64,000 nt of DNA, taken from positions 1,144,935-1,208,934 of the forward strand of contig NZ_KB849179.1 in NCBI RefSeq assembly GCF_000367945.1, given 5' to 3'. The position numbers and the translations under genes were made by a program. Below the pieces are notes generated by a model that had not been told where the DNA came from, made no database searches, and was given only the letters and a program-made list of their open reading frames with translations. Source of the stretch: Acinetobacter proteolyticus. GTDB taxonomy: Bacteria > Pseudomonadota > Gammaproteobacteria > Pseudomonadales > Moraxellaceae. Below are positions 9,403-18,843 of this stretch, in pieces (the stretch's first letter is position 1; each line of letters opens with the position of its first letter).

Positions 9403-10083
9403 TCAGATTGAAGCCAAGATTGACTTTAACATCTCAGTTGGATTCTCAGCCTTAGTAATTGGGCGACCAATGACTAAATGCGTTGATCCATCCTGCATGG
9501 CTTGCTTAGGGGTCACAATACGCTTTTGGTCATCCGCATTTGTACCTTCTGGGCGAATCCCTGGTGTAACCAAAGCAAAATCTTGTCCTAATAGCTCACG
9601 AAGAATTTTAGCTTCTTGTGCTGAACAAACCACCCCATCCAAACCACTTTCTTGAGTGAGTTTCGCCAAACGCTTTACTTGCTCAACAGGTTCGATATCT
9701 AGGCCTAGATCACGTAAATCTTCACGACCCATCGAAGTCAAAACCGTCACTGCAATCAGCTGAGTTTGATAATTTCCAGCCTTGAGGCGTTCTACACAGG
9801 TTTCCATCATTTTACGACCACCTGACGCATGCACATTCACCATCCATACACCAAGGTCTGCTGCTGCACACACGGCCTGAGCCGTGGTATTTGGAATATC
9901 ATGGAATTTTAAGTCTAGAAAAACGTCAAAACCTTTGTCTTGTAAATTTTTAACAATGGATGGACCTTCATGAGTAAACAGCTCTTTACCCACTTTGACA
10001 CGACACAGTGACGGATCTAGCTGATCGACAATTGTTAGGGCGTCATATTGGCTTTTTGCGTCTAGGGCAACAATAATACTCAC
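9403..10083 (-). CDS. pyrF: Orotidine 5'-phosphate decarboxylase
   Basis: Last step of de novo UMP synthesis, in the cytosol. The 226 residues include the catalytic [10 protein letters not shown] motif at 57-66, the early IVALDAKS segment and the phosphate-binding [10 protein letters not shown] and LVIGRPIT segments. In E. coli pyrF follows rpsA-ihfB-lapA-lapB. Here lapA lies on the same strand about 1.8 kb upstream, and an XRE-azlCD unit sits between. Identity is sure. Confidence 0.97.
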   Translation of the reverse strand: MSIIVALDAKSQYDALTIVDQLDPSLCRVKVGKELFTHEGPSIVKNLQDKGFDVFLDLKFHDIPNTTAQAVCAAADLGVWMVNVHASGGRKMMETCVERLKAGNYQTQLIAVTVLTSMGREDLRDLGLDIEPVEQVKRLAKLTQESGLDGVVCSAQEAKILRELLGQDFALVTPGIRPEGTNADDQKRIVTPKQAMQDGSTHLVIGRPITKAENPTEMLKSILASI

Positions 10084-10195
10084 AAATCTAGTTCCATCAC
10101 ATAAAAATCGAGTAATTATAAAGTGATTCAGGGCATGAACAAAGCAAGAAAGCCAGCATATTGAAAAAAAGCTTTTCCAATCGCCTAAAACATCC

Positions 10196-10744
10196 CTATC
10201 TTTGCTCTGAGATCAAAATCGCTCGGGTATCTGTTTCCAGTGCTTCAAAGATATGCGCTTGATCAGCAGGATAACAAATATAATCCCCCTCACTCAGCAG
10301 CACTGGCTCCGAAATCAGGCCAACCTTAGCCTTGCCTTGCATAATAATAATATGTTCAATACTGCCAATTGAATGTGGCTGACTGCAACGGGGCTCGCCG
10401 GGTTGGGTGACCAAGATATAAACATCCCGTCTAGCACCTGTTGGGCAATTGGCCAATAAAATCGCTTGATAGTGGGCAATCTCGGATGAAACCGAAGGCC
10501 CTTCGCCAAAGCGAATCACTTGCGTTTGTGTGATATTACTTTCCATCAACTTTGCGAAAGGAATATCCAAAGCCACACACAAGGCCCATAAGGTTTCCAG
10601 ACTTGGGTTACCTTGTGCCGCTTCCAGTTGCGATAAAGTCGATTTCGCAATGCCTGCTCGACGGGCCACTTCAGCTAAGGACAGTCCCGCCTTTTGTCTT
10701 TCTCTTTGTAAGCCTTTCGCAACAATTTCAATTGGCAATGCCAT
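10196..10744 (-). CDS. XRE-family regulator with C-terminal cupin
   Basis: 182 residues. The N-terminal helix-turn-helix (about residues 8-62) has [22 protein letters not shown], and a cupin fold (about 105-180) has [11 protein letters not shown] and [13 protein letters not shown]. Such proteins usually bind a small ligand in the cupin and repress a neighbouring transporter. It is divergent from azlC across 89 bp holding a perfect palindrome and a partial copy of it, which supports control of azlCD and itself. The ligand may be a branched-chain amino acid; this is inferred from the azlCD context. Confidence 0.88.
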   Translation of the reverse strand: MALPIEIVAKGLQRERQKAGLSLAEVARRAGIAKSTLSQLEAAQGNPSLETLWALCVALDIPFAKLMESNITQTQVIRFGEGPSVSSEIAHYQAILLANCPTGARRDVYILVTQPGEPRCSQPHSIGSIEHIIIMQGKAKVGLISEPVLLSEGDYICYPADQAHIFEALETDTRAILISEQR

Positions 10745-10756
10745 ATTTCACCATAA

Positions 10757-10774
10757 AAAACGAACGTTCGTTTT
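10757..10774. promoter_or_regulatory. 18-bp palindrome in the XRE-azlC gap
   Basis: AAAACGAAC followed by GTTCGTTTT, perfect, 13-30 bp upstream of the XRE gene start, where it could block that promoter or ribosome loading. A second site sharing ACGTTCGTTT lies 44 bp away at 10808-10817. Probably the XRE regulator's own operator (inferred). Confidence 0.6.
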
Positions 10775-10804
10775 GACGAACAGTATAAATCTAATCTATT
10801 ATAT

Positions 10805-10818
10805 CGTACGTTCGTTTG
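10805..10818. promoter_or_regulatory. Second, imperfect operator-like site before azlC
   Basis: CGTACGTTCGTTTG shares the ten bases ACGTTCGTTT with the palindrome at 10757-10774, offset by 44 bp (about four helical turns). It ends 15 bp before the azlC ATG. A GACGAAC half site lies between them. Confidence 0.45.
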
Positions 10819-10833
10819 ATATAGAAAAGAAAG

Positions 10834-11490
10834 ATGCCAGATAAAGAGCGGTATAATCTCATCAAAGCCATTAGCCTCATTTCTATTGCCACTGGAATTG
10901 TTGGAATTTCATTAGGTTCAGTTGCAGCAAGCTTTGATGTGCCCATGTGGATTCCCCTATTACTTTCTTTAACTGTTCTGGCTGGAGCAGCCGAATTTAC
11001 GTTCATTGGTATGATTGCGACAGGTGCGAACCCTATTTTTGCAGCATTGACGGGCATATTAATCAACCTACGCCATCTGCCATTTGGTTTATCCGTTGCA
11101 ACATTTATTGAGAAAAATGCATCTCGTTTTATCGCTTGTCACATCATGAATGATGAAAGTGTGATGTTTGGACTAAGCCAGCACAATGATCAAGCCAAGA
11201 AATGGGCGTATTGGATGTGTGGATTAGGCATTTGCATTCTTTGGCCAATTGGCGTGTTTATTGGCTATGTTTTGAGTAAAAATATTCCTGATATTTATGT
11301 GTTTGGTATTGATGCTGCATTTCCCGCTATTCTTTTTGCTTTGATTCTGCCGATGCTCAGAAACAAAACCACACGAAATCGGGTATTTCTTGGTACCACA
11401 TTATCTTTAGCTTCTATCCCGCTACTACCAACAGGTTTGCCTGTTCTCGTTTCAATGTTTGGTCTTCTGCTGAAAGGTAAATCAAAATGA
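10834..11490 (+). CDS. azlC: AzlC-family branched-chain amino acid exporter, large subunit
   Basis: 218 residues, with several membrane helices, and the AzlC-family FTFIGMIATGANPIFAALTG segment followed by NLRHLPFGLS. With AzlD it forms the LIV-E family exporter for branched-chain amino acids in the inner membrane (YgaZH in E. coli). The stop overlaps the azlD start by four bases, so the two are translationally coupled. It is divergent from an XRE-cupin regulator with shared operator-like sites. Transport direction and substrate are inferred from the family. Confidence 0.9.
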   Translation: MPDKERYNLIKAISLISIATGIVGISLGSVAASFDVPMWIPLLLSLTVLAGAAEFTFIGMIATGANPIFAALTGILINLRHLPFGLSVATFIEKNASRFIACHIMNDESVMFGLSQHNDQAKKWAYWMCGLGICILWPIGVFIGYVLSKNIPDIYVFGIDAAFPAILFALILPMLRNKTTRNRVFLGTTLSLASIPLLPTGLPVLVSMFGLLLKGKSK

Positions 11491-11813
11491 AATATAGTGA
11501 AAGTTATATCTTTATTGGGATGGCCGTACTCGCACTAGGCACTTATCTCATTCGCTATTCGGGATTCTATTTGGCTGATCGTATAACGTTTAAAGAGCAT
11601 CACAAACAACTTCTTGCCGATTCTGCTTGCGTTCTGCTATTTACCTTAGCCATATTCAATACACTTTTTTCTGAAACTCATTTCAGTGGAATCAGTAAAA
11701 TCGTGGGTGTCGCTGTTGCAGTTGTGTTTGCATGGAAGAAATATTCGCTGATCGTGGTCATCCTAGTTGCGATGTTGGTGACTGCAAGCTTGAGATACCT
11801 CGGCATTCCTTAA
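11487..11813 (+). CDS. azlD: AzlD-family transporter small subunit
   Basis: 108 residues, four predicted membrane helices, starting within the azlC stop (ATGA overlap). The N-terminal segment ALGTYLIRYSGFYLAD matches the AzlD family, whose members partner with AzlC. A strong terminator follows at 11817, closing the two-gene operon. Together they should export branched-chain amino acids or analogues; the exact cargo cannot be read. Confidence 0.88.
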   Translation: MKYSESYIFIGMAVLALGTYLIRYSGFYLADRITFKEHHKQLLADSACVLLFTLAIFNTLFSETHFSGISKIVGVAVAVVFAWKKYSLIVVILVAMLVTASLRYLGIP

Positions 11814-11816
11814 TGT

Positions 11817-11855
11817 AAAAAAAATAGCCCTTCATAAAAAGGGCTATTTTTTATT
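11817..11855 (+). terminator. Terminator after azlD
   Basis: AAAATAGCCCTT / AAGGGCTATTTT stem, six-base loop, then a T-rich run. It is symmetrical enough to work also for lapA, whose stop is at 11901 on the other strand. Confidence 0.92.
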
Positions 11856-11900
11856 TACTATAAAATCTTAAAGAATTTATAGCTCAAAAGATATTCTCAA

Positions 11901-12266
11901 TTACAACGGTGTACGTGTTTGACTCTCAGGATTGATATCCAACACAGTTTTCTCATGTCTTACACTTGCAGCAGCTTCTGCGGCAGCCTGTTGTGCAAGT
12001 TGGATCTGCTCTTTACGCAGATGATCAATATCTTTACGAAGACGCTTGATTTCCCAACTGGTCTGGAATACTCGGAAAACTTGCACACCAAGAAGCAAAC
12101 CAACCACAACACCTAAGACCAAGGTCAGTAAAAGTAGCAAGCCCAAGCGCATTGCTGGAACTTGAGTAAATAGTAAATCTACTTGTAGCTCAGCCGGATT
12201 TTGAAGCACTAAAGCGAGTGAATAACCAAAAATGGCAACGAGTAATGCAATTAATACATAACGCAT
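11901..12266 (-). CDS. lapA: LapA-family membrane protein (DUF1049)
   Basis: About 121 residues with two membrane helices near the N-terminus and a charged, coiled-coil-like tail (about residues 70-100), as in LapA. In E. coli LapA works with LapB in controlling LpxC and lipopolysaccharide synthesis. The ATG at 12266 is preferred over an upstream GTG because GAGG lies five bases before it. It follows ihfB by 14 bp, as in other gammaproteobacteria, but no lapB follows. Confidence 0.85.
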   Translation of the reverse strand: MRYVLIALLVAIFGYSLALVLQNPAELQVDLLFTQVPAMRLGLLLLLTLVLGVVVGLLLGVQVFRVFQTSWEIKRLRKDIDHLRKEQIQLAQQAAAEAAASVRHEKTVLDINPESQTRTPL

Positions 12267-12280
12267 AAACACCTCAATTC

Positions 12281-12583
12281 TTATTCAGCAGATTCGTTTA
12301 CTGCGTCACGAAGTGCCTTACCAGGTTTAAAATGTGGAACTGCTTTTGCAGCAACATCAACAGATTTACCTGTTTTAGGATTACGCCCTAAACGTGGCTC
12401 ACGGTGATGTAATGCAAAACTACCAAAACCACGGATCTCAATACGATCGCCGCTTGAAAGTGCTTCAATCATTTGATCAATCATAATCTTAACTGCATCT
12501 TCAACTAAAGGCTCAGCTAAGTGTGGGTTTTTAAGTGCAATCCGTTCAATTAAATCAGATTTATTAAGTGCTTCAGTAGTCAT
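12281..12583 (-). CDS. ihfB: Integration host factor beta subunit
   Basis: 100 residues. The DNA-binding arm is plain, [19 protein letters not shown] (about residues 51-69), followed by TGKSVDV. With IhfA it bends DNA at specific sites and supports sigma-54 activators such as RtcR, which is also encoded in this window. It lies between rpsA and lapA, the conserved order. A hairpin without a T run lies upstream at 12645, so it may be partly transcribed with rpsA. Confidence 0.96.
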   Translation of the reverse strand: MTTEALNKSDLIERIALKNPHLAEPLVEDAVKIMIDQMIEALSSGDRIEIRGFGSFALHHREPRLGRNPKTGKSVDVAAKAVPHFKPGKALRDAVNESAE

Positions 12584-12644
12584 TGATGACCTCTTTAATT
12601 ATTGCTACTTTCCAATGTTTTTAATAATAACCTGTTTAAATACA

Positions 12645-12682
12645 AAACGGTAGCGCAGTACATGATTACTACGCTACCGTTT
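12645..12682 (-). other. Long hairpin between rpsA and ihfB
   Basis: AAACGGTAGCG and CGCTACCGTTT pair perfectly (11 bp) around a 16-base loop. No T run follows on the minus strand, so it may be a pause or processing site rather than a full terminator. Confidence 0.6.
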
Positions 12683-12694
12683 ACAGTATTTTTG

Positions 12695-12735
12695 TATAAA
12701 AAAGTACGTCTCTGTTACAAGAAACGTACTTTTTA
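12695..12735 (-). terminator. Terminator after rpsA
   Basis: AAAAAGTACGT / ACGTACTTTTT stem around a 14-base loop, six bases past the rpsA stop. The minus strand runs into T residues. Confidence 0.75.
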
Positions 12736-12740
12736 ACAAA

Positions 12741-14432
12741 TTACTTCATTTGAGCTTTAATTAAGTCACCAATAGTCTTAGGACCATTGCTTTCAGAAGT
12801 TTGAGCCGCTGCAGCTTGGCGAGCATTGTTCACAGCTTCTTTCTCTTCAGCTTCGTCTTTCGCTTTGATAGACAAGTTGATAGAGCGAGATTTGCGATCA
12901 ACGTTAATGATCTTCGCTTCAACTTCTTGACCAACTTCTAAGAATTTAGTCGCATCTTCAACGCGGTCACGGTTGATTTCAGATGCTTTAAGCGTTGCTT
13001 CGATGTCATCAGCTAATTTAACTGTAGCACCTTTAGCATCAACAGCAGTTACAGTACCTTTAACTAAAGCACCGCGCTCGTTAGCAGCTAAGAAATCATT
13101 GAATGGATCGCTGTTTAATTGCTTGATACCAAGGCTGATACGGTTACCTTCAGCGTCAACAGATAAGATAACTGCTTCAACTGTGTCACCTTTCTTGTAA
13201 CGACGAATCGCTTCTTCGCCTTGTTCGTTCCAAGAAATGTCAGACAAGTGTACTAAACCGTCGATACCACCAGATAAACCGATGAAGATACCGAAGTCAG
13301 TGATTGACTTGATCGTACCAGAAACTTTTTCGCCTTTTTCATTTGCTTTAGCAAACTCTTCCCATGGGTTAGCACGAGTTTGTTTGATACCCAATGAAAT
13401 ACGACGACGTTCTTCGTCAACTTCAAGAACCATAACATCAACTTCATCACCGATCTGAACAACTTTAGATGGGTGGATGTTTTTGTTTGTGTGGTCCATT
13501 TCTGAAACGTGTACTAAACCTTCAACGCCTTCAGCGATTTCAGCGATTTCAGCGAAGCAACCGTAGTCAGTTAAGTTAGTTACACGTGCTTTAACGATAG
13601 AACCTTTAGGGTAACGGCTCATGATCGCTAACCATGGATCTTCGCCTAATTGCTTAAGGCCTAAAGATACGCGGTTACGCTCGCGGTCAAACTTAAGTAC
13701 TTTAACAGTAACTTCTTGACCAACTTCAACAACTTCTGAAGGGTGCTTGATACGCTTCCAAGCCATATCTGTGATATGTAGAAGACCATCAATACCGCCA
13801 AGATCAACGAACGCGCCGTAATCAGTAAGGTTCTTGATTGTACCTGTAACAGTTTGACCTTCTTCAAGTTGAGCAAGTAATGCTTCACGGTCAGCTGAAG
13901 ATTCAGCTTCCATAACTGCACGACGAGATACAACAACGTTGTTACGTTTAGCATCAAGTTTGATTACTTTGAACTCTAACTCTTTACCTTCAAGGTGAGT
14001 TGTGTCACGGATAGGACGAGTGTCAACTAAAGAACCTGGTAAGAATGCACGTACAGGACCGATGTCAACAGTGAAACCGCCTTTAACCTTACCAGAGATA
14101 ACACCAGTAACGATTTCGCCGTCTTCAAAGATTTTCTCAAGTTTAGTCCAAGTTTCAGCACGTTTCGCTTTTTCACGTGATAAAACGGTTTGACCCATAC
14201 CGTTGTCAAGCGCTTCAACAACTACGTCAACAGTATCGCCAACTTGAACTTCAAGTTCACGTTGTTCATTTAAAAATTCAGCACGGTCAACAACGCCTTC
14301 AGATTTAAGGCCAGTGTCAACAGTAACCCAGTCAGAATCGATACTAACAACAGTACCTTGGATGACTGCACCCTTTTCAACATTGAGGTTTAATTCACTT
14401 TCTTCAAAGAGGGCTGCAAAAGATTCGGTCAT
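12741..14432 (-). CDS. rpsA: 30S ribosomal protein S1
   Basis: 563 residues, close to the usual 557. Six S1 RNA-binding repeats can be followed; repeats three to six each carry the [16 protein letters not shown] and SLGIKQ/SLGLKQ marks. S1 binds mRNA leaders and brings them to the 30S subunit. The order cmk-rpsA-ihfB-lapA is the conserved gammaproteobacterial one. Codon use is that of a highly expressed gene. Identity is certain. Confidence 0.98.
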   Translation of the reverse strand: MTESFAALFEESELNLNVEKGAVIQGTVVSIDSDWVTVDTGLKSEGVVDRAEFLNEQRELEVQVGDTVDVVVEALDNGMGQTVLSREKAKRAETWTKLEKIFEDGEIVTGVISGKVKGGFTVDIGPVRAFLPGSLVDTRPIRDTTHLEGKELEFKVIKLDAKRNNVVVSRRAVMEAESSADREALLAQLEEGQTVTGTIKNLTDYGAFVDLGGIDGLLHITDMAWKRIKHPSEVVEVGQEVTVKVLKFDRERNRVSLGLKQLGEDPWLAIMSRYPKGSIVKARVTNLTDYGCFAEIAEIAEGVEGLVHVSEMDHTNKNIHPSKVVQIGDEVDVMVLEVDEERRRISLGIKQTRANPWEEFAKANEKGEKVSGTIKSITDFGIFIGLSGGIDGLVHLSDISWNEQGEEAIRRYKKGDTVEAVILSVDAEGNRISLGIKQLNSDPFNDFLAANERGALVKGTVTAVDAKGATVKLADDIEATLKASEINRDRVEDATKFLEVGQEVEAKIINVDRKSRSINLSIKAKDEAEEKEAVNNARQAAAAQTSESNGPKTIGDLIKAQMK

Positions 14433-14547
14433 GATATACCTGATAAAGTCCGCGGTCTTGGATCAGACAAGGCCGGTTTAGTTAAGTTGTTACATTGTCC
14501 AAAAAATCTGATCAAGCAATGCTTCAACTGATAAAAAAATTGTGTAT

Positions 14548-15234
14548 CTATTTTATACGGCTATTGATATAGTCAACCATCAACTGAAATACCTCATTGA
14601 TGCCTATTGTAGAACTATCAATGACATACGCATCATCAGCGGGCTTGAGCGGAGCAACTGTACGCTCCATATCTCTTTTATCTCTAGCCTGTATGTTAGA
14701 TAAAATGTCGCTTATTTTAGCATCAAGCCCCATACCCTGCAACTGTTTTACGCGTCGCTCTGCACGAGACTCAGCCGAAGCCGTTAGGTAAATTTTAGCT
14801 TGAGCTTCTGGAAAGATCGATGTTGCCATGTCTCTGCCATCAGCTACCAGTCCAGGCGCTTGAATAAATGCACGCTGACGTGCAAATAATGCTTTTCTTA
14901 ATGCAGGCACAGTGGCAACTTTAGAGGCATACTCTCCGACCTGTTCAGTCCGAATAGTATTAGTGACATCTACACCCTCAAGAAAAATCAATGTCGCTGC
15001 TTCAGTCGTTTTAAATTCGATATCCAAATGTGTCGCATACTCAACACATTGATCTAAATTTGCATCAATGCGATCAAGCAAACCATGCTGAAACAATGAC
15101 AATCCAAGTAAACGATACAACGCACCAGAATCTAATAAATTAAAGTGATAATGTGCTGCAATTTTAGCGGCTAGTGTACCCTTACCCGAACCACTAGGAC
15201 CATCGATCGTAATAATATGAATTGTCATTCCCAT
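14548..15234 (-). CDS. cmk: Cytidylate kinase
   Basis: Phosphorylates CMP and dCMP with ATP, feeding pyrimidine salvage. 228 residues with the P-loop GPSGSGKGT at 12-20, and the [15 protein letters not shown] and RAERRVKQL segments typical of the family. A second ATG two codons in (15228) is an equally possible start. It follows the SRPBCC gene by three bases and precedes rpsA, the conserved order. Confidence 0.96.
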   Translation of the reverse strand: MGMTIHIITIDGPSGSGKGTLAAKIAAHYHFNLLDSGALYRLLGLSLFQHGLLDRIDANLDQCVEYATHLDIEFKTTEAATLIFLEGVDVTNTIRTEQVGEYASKVATVPALRKALFARQRAFIQAPGLVADGRDMATSIFPEAQAKIYLTASAESRAERRVKQLQGMGLDAKISDILSNIQARDKRDMERTVAPLKPADDAYVIDSSTIGINEVFQLMVDYINSRIK

Positions 15235-15237
15235 CTC

Positions 15238-15678
15238 TTATGAAGCAACTGATTTGGCTAATTTTGAAAAGCCTAGTGTAATCGCTGCTTTGAGTTGTGC
15301 AAGAACTAATTTACTGACTAAAGGTGCTTTTGCTGTAAATTCAATCTTATACGTTACCAAAGTAATATAAGGCGTGATTTCTTTAAAATCGATTTGACCT
15401 AAATGATGCTTCACCAATGGATTATTAATCAGTTTATATTCGATCCGTTTATTTTCTTCCAACAAGGTAATTTCTTCTTGTAAGGGTTTGATCGGACCAA
15501 ACCCCATACGACGAATTGAACCAATGCCATCAGGGCGTTTTGGGTCAGCCGAGTCTTTTACGCGAACCACTTGTAAAGGTGCAAATGCCTTGTTGTAGGT
15601 GGCATGTTTTGACAATAAGTCGAAAACTTCAGAGATCGGTGCATTGAATTCTTTTTTTACAGTAATTGCATTACGCAT
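15238..15678 (-). CDS. SRPBCC-family (START-like) protein
   Basis: 146 residues of the polyketide cyclase/START-like fold, used by many proteins to hold a hydrophobic ligand. The opening KEFNAPISEVFDLLSKHATY and a middle EEITLLEENKRIEYKLINNP are typical of the group. No catalytic residues can be named. It ends three bases before cmk, so the two are probably co-transcribed. The ligand and role are unknown. Confidence 0.75.
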   Translation of the reverse strand: MRNAITVKKEFNAPISEVFDLLSKHATYNKAFAPLQVVRVKDSADPKRPDGIGSIRRMGFGPIKPLQEEITLLEENKRIEYKLINNPLVKHHLGQIDFKEITPYITLVTYKIEFTAKAPLVSKLVLAQLKAAITLGFSKLAKSVAS

Positions 15679-15744
15679 AACATTGCCTTTTTATGTGACC
15701 CAAAATCATTGGAGGCTTAGTTTGCCATAATCTTAAAGACATTT

Positions 15745-16254
15745 TTAATCATTTAAGGACGTTTTTGACACACGGATTTTCTTCTTTTCTTCCCGTCTCT
15801 GTTTAAAAAAATCACTCAGTTGCTGTGAGCATTGTGCTTGTAAACAACCTTGCTCAAAAACAAATTTGTGATTGTAATAACCACTATCAAGTAATTGTCT
15901 TGCACTGATTAAAGAACCCGCTTTCGGTTCGGTTGTGGCAAATACGACACGTTGAACACGTGCATGCACTAAAGCACCTACACACATGGTGCAAGGCTCA
16001 AGGGTGACATAGAGCGTGGTATCTTCTGGCAATCGATAGTTATTTAATGACTGGCACGCAACACGTAAGGCTTGTATCTCAGCATGCGCGGTTGGATCGG
16101 AAAGCGTAATCGGTGCATTATATCCAGCACCAATCACCTGCCCATGACTCACTAAAATTGCTCCCACAGGGATTTCACCTTGTGCTGCGGCCAATGCAGC
16201 CTGCTCATAGGCAAGCTGCATCCAATATTCATCATTACGATTTTCAGAATTCAT
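15745..16254 (-). CDS. tadA: tRNA-specific adenosine-34 deaminase
   Basis: Converts wobble adenosine to inosine in tRNA-Arg(ACG); essential in most bacteria. The 169 residues carry the zinc and proton-shuttle motif HAE at 57-59 and PCTMC at 87-91, with VGAILV before and ARVQRVVFA after. A lysine- and arginine-rich tail at about 148-162 is seen in many homologues. It lies five bases downstream of the enoyl-CoA hydratase-family gene and is probably in the same operon. Confidence 0.96.
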   Translation of the reverse strand: MNSENRNDEYWMQLAYEQAALAAAQGEIPVGAILVSHGQVIGAGYNAPITLSDPTAHAEIQALRVACQSLNNYRLPEDTTLYVTLEPCTMCVGALVHARVQRVVFATTEPKAGSLISARQLLDSGYYNHKFVFEQGCLQAQCSQQLSDFFKQRREEKKKIRVSKTSLND

Positions 16255-16259
16255 ACGGC

Positions 16260-17381
16260 TCAGGCAATAACACTATATTGCTTCAACAATACATTCCAGC
16301 TTTCGATATTAGTGATTGGAGGACAATCCCCTAAAATACCCTTCAAGCTCAGTTGCTCAGTTGCTTGCCATTCTGGAGACAAGTCTTTATCCACTAAACG
16401 TGCACGTACACCTTCGACAAAGTCTGGATGACGGATCTTCCAATCTGAAATTTGAGCCTCAAGTGCAAAAACCTCATCCCAAGCATGCCCTTGCTTGCCC
16501 CATTGCCACAACAACCATGTAATTGCAGCCGTGCTTGGTGAACCTTTTTGTAAGTTTTCACTGGCTTGACGTAACCAATCGCTACTTGCATCGCTCAAAC
16601 CAATAATTGATTGGTAGTCATATTCAAAGCTTTGTCCACGACATACGCTATGAATCACATCGATTGAATTTTGTAATGGCCCAGATGCAACAGGACGATG
16701 CAAACTATTCAAGGTATCGTCAATTGCTCTAAATGCGCCTGCTGGATAATGGTTCCAGTCTACATTCAAAACTTTCTGCAAGACATTATCGCGTTGCGCT
16801 TCACAGATATGGGTCGCCCAACCTATACTGAACGCCCCAGCGGCGGTCATGATTGAACCTGTTAATCCTGTAAATAGGCCAATTTGACCACGATCTGCCA
16901 AGAAGCGGCTCGCACCCACATCTGGATATAAGCCGATATTGATTTCTGGCATGGCCAGACGTGAATAAGGCGTGACCAGGCGAAATGGTGCAGCCATAAA
17001 TAGACCGAGCCCACCACCCATCACATAACCTTCGCCCCACACTACAATCGGTTTAGCATAATTATGTAACAGTAAATCAAGTGCATATTCTTGCTGGAAG
17101 AATTGATTTGCCGCATCAACTTCCTGATTAATCACCAACTGGCGTAATTTGCGAACATCACCACCCGCACAAAATGCTTTAGGTGTGGTTGAATCAAACC
17201 AAATTGCTTTCACTGTCTCGTCGACATGAAAATCTTCAAAAACTTGAAGCAGTGCAGTGACAATCGATTCATCTAAGGCATGCAAAGATTTAGGGCGATT
17301 AAGACGAATGATTCGCCAACCATTTTTTGCGTGTTCAATAACTAAATCTGGATGATAGCTATTTAAATCAGGAGAAGTCAT
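16260..17381 (-). CDS. Enoyl-CoA hydratase/isomerase family, HIBCH-like
   Basis: 373 residues, longer than simple enoyl-CoA hydratases (about 260) and matching the 3-hydroxyisobutyryl-CoA hydrolase group. Seen are the crotonase opening RLNRPKSLHALDESIV, the oxyanion segment KAFCAGGDVRKL, and PEINIGLYPDVGASRFL, which is the HIBCH-type active-site region. HIBCH enzymes act in valine breakdown, but members vary, and no other valine genes are nearby. Its ATG overlaps the ung stop by one base. Confidence 0.82.
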   Translation of the reverse strand: MTSPDLNSYHPDLVIEHAKNGWRIIRLNRPKSLHALDESIVTALLQVFEDFHVDETVKAIWFDSTTPKAFCAGGDVRKLRQLVINQEVDAANQFFQQEYALDLLLHNYAKPIVVWGEGYVMGGGLGLFMAAPFRLVTPYSRLAMPEINIGLYPDVGASRFLADRGQIGLFTGLTGSIMTAAGAFSIGWATHICEAQRDNVLQKVLNVDWNHYPAGAFRAIDDTLNSLHRPVASGPLQNSIDVIHSVCRGQSFEYDYQSIIGLSDASSDWLRQASENLQKGSPSTAAITWLLWQWGKQGHAWDEVFALEAQISDWKIRHPDFVEGVRARLVDKDLSPEWQATEQLSLKGILGDCPPITNIESWNVLLKQYSVIA

Positions 17382-18094
17382 TATGCGTCCAATTGCCAGT
17401 CTATAGGCTCAATGCCATGTTGTTTCAAATAATGATTGGTTTTAGAAAATACTTTACAGCCAAAAAAGCCACCACGATTCGCAGCAAGTGGGGATGGGTG
17501 TGCTGCACTTAAAACAAGATGTCTATTACGATCAATACGTTGACCTTTACGTTGTGCATACGCACCCCATAAAATAAACACCACATGTTCACGCTGCTCA
17601 TTCAATACATCAATCACTGTATCGGTAAAATCTTCCCATCCTTGTTTTTGATGTGAAGTGGGCTGTCCTGCTTCTACCGTGAGTACACTGTTGAGTAACA
17701 GTACCCCTTGTGCTGCCCATTTACTCAAATCGCCATGACGTGAAATCGGTACAGCCAAATCGGTATGTAATTCGTGAAAAATATTACGCAAAGATGGCGG
17801 TAATGCAACCCCCCTTTGTACCGAAAAACTTAGACCATTGGCCTGATTTGGACCATGATATGGATCTTGGCCTAAAATCACGACTTTAACGTCAGCAAGC
17901 GGCGTGGTATTCAGTGCATTAAAAATCTGTTTACTCGGTGGATAAATGGTCTTTTCAGCAAGTTTTTCTTGCTGTAAAAACTCACGCAAGTTATCCATTT
18001 TTTGACTAAGCAAAAACTCTGATAATGAGATTTTCCAAGACTCGTCCAACTGAACTTTACTTAATTTGTCCTGCTGCTGTTCAGTAAATTGCAT
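17381..18094 (-). CDS. ung: Uracil-DNA glycosylase
   Basis: Removes uracil from DNA, first step of base excision repair. The catalytic [18 protein letters not shown] segment is present, with the C-terminal [17 protein letters not shown] segment, both family 1 hallmarks. The ATG at 18094 is chosen because AAGGA stands six bases before it; upstream in-frame ATGs at 18118 and 18100 lack such spacing. This gives 237 residues, close to the E. coli length of 229. Confidence 0.95.
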   Translation of the reverse strand: MQFTEQQQDKLSKVQLDESWKISLSEFLLSQKMDNLREFLQQEKLAEKTIYPPSKQIFNALNTTPLADVKVVILGQDPYHGPNQANGLSFSVQRGVALPPSLRNIFHELHTDLAVPISRHGDLSKWAAQGVLLLNSVLTVEAGQPTSHQKQGWEDFTDTVIDVLNEQREHVVFILWGAYAQRKGQRIDRNRHLVLSAAHPSPLAANRGGFFGCKVFSKTNHYLKQHGIEPIDWQLDA

Positions 18095-18138
18095 CCACAT
18101 TCCTTGAAATAAATTCACTCAAATACGTGCAAAAGCAC

Positions 18139-18735
18139 TCAAATATTAACTTGTAATTCTACGTTTGGGTTTTGGAACTTGATACCTTTTTTCAGATTTT
18201 CATACATCTGAACATCACTCCATTCAGCCTGCACTTGTTCTGAAAACACAATTTGATCCAGACTTAATGCACCCATTTGTGCATTATCAATATCTTCCTG
18301 AAAACTTTGTGCGTAACCTGTATCCGTTTCATGCACAATAACAGAATAAACCTCCACATCACCCTCACCGTTTTGAGTAGTGGTTGAGTTCAATACCTGT
18401 TGGGCAAGATAAAAGAAAATACGGGAAAACTGTTCAGCCGATGGCGAAACAGGTAAAGCAATCCAACGCGCGCTAAATGTTTTACATGCATCAATATAGG
18501 CAGGATCATCTTTCTGCCAAAAACAGATTGCATGATCAAAACTATCATACAGTTCTTTAATTACGCCTTTTAACAGACCGAAGTCATAGACCATTTGCCC
18601 ATGATCCAACTTTGACGCTTTTAATAATAATTCAACTTTATAGCTATGCCCATGAATCGAACGCTTACAGCGGTCCGATGTACAGTTACGTACAATATGA
18701 GCATTTTCAAACTTAAATAATTTACGAATTAACAT
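18139..18735 (-). CDS. queD: 6-carboxytetrahydropterin synthase (QueD family)
   Basis: Zinc enzyme of the queuosine and 7-deazaguanine pathway, making 6-carboxytetrahydropterin from dihydroneopterin triphosphate. Zinc ligands are visible as H14 near AHIVRNC and the HGHSY motif at about 29-33, with the catalytic cysteine in CTSDRCKRSI just before. At 198 residues it is longer than E. coli QueD (121), with extra sequence in the middle. Long members of this group exist in Acinetobacter and Pseudomonas, so the exact reaction is slightly less sure. Confidence 0.82.
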   Translation of the reverse strand: MLIRKLFKFENAHIVRNCTSDRCKRSIHGHSYKVELLLKASKLDHGQMVYDFGLLKGVIKELYDSFDHAICFWQKDDPAYIDACKTFSARWIALPVSPSAEQFSRIFFYLAQQVLNSTTTQNGEGDVEVYSVIVHETDTGYAQSFQEDIDNAQMGALSLDQIVFSEQVQAEWSDVQMYENLKKGIKFQNPNVELQVNI

Positions 18736-18843
18736 GCACCAAGCTAATCTTTTATCTGCAAACGAATTTTATTATAAAGCAAAAAAACGTGCATTGGGAT
18801 TGATTTTAAATCTTGTCACCATTTGATAAATCAATCCTTAAAA

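Noticed and set aside
14168..14185. parS-like TTTCACGTGA within rpsA
   Set aside because: Only the core matches the parS consensus and the bases follow from Ser-Arg-Glu-Lys codons of rpsA; most likely chance.
13661..14221. Open frames on other strands and frames inside rpsA, lptD and similar genes
   Set aside because: They have no ribosome binding sites, skewed composition and overlap well-identified genes; these are shadows of biased codon use.
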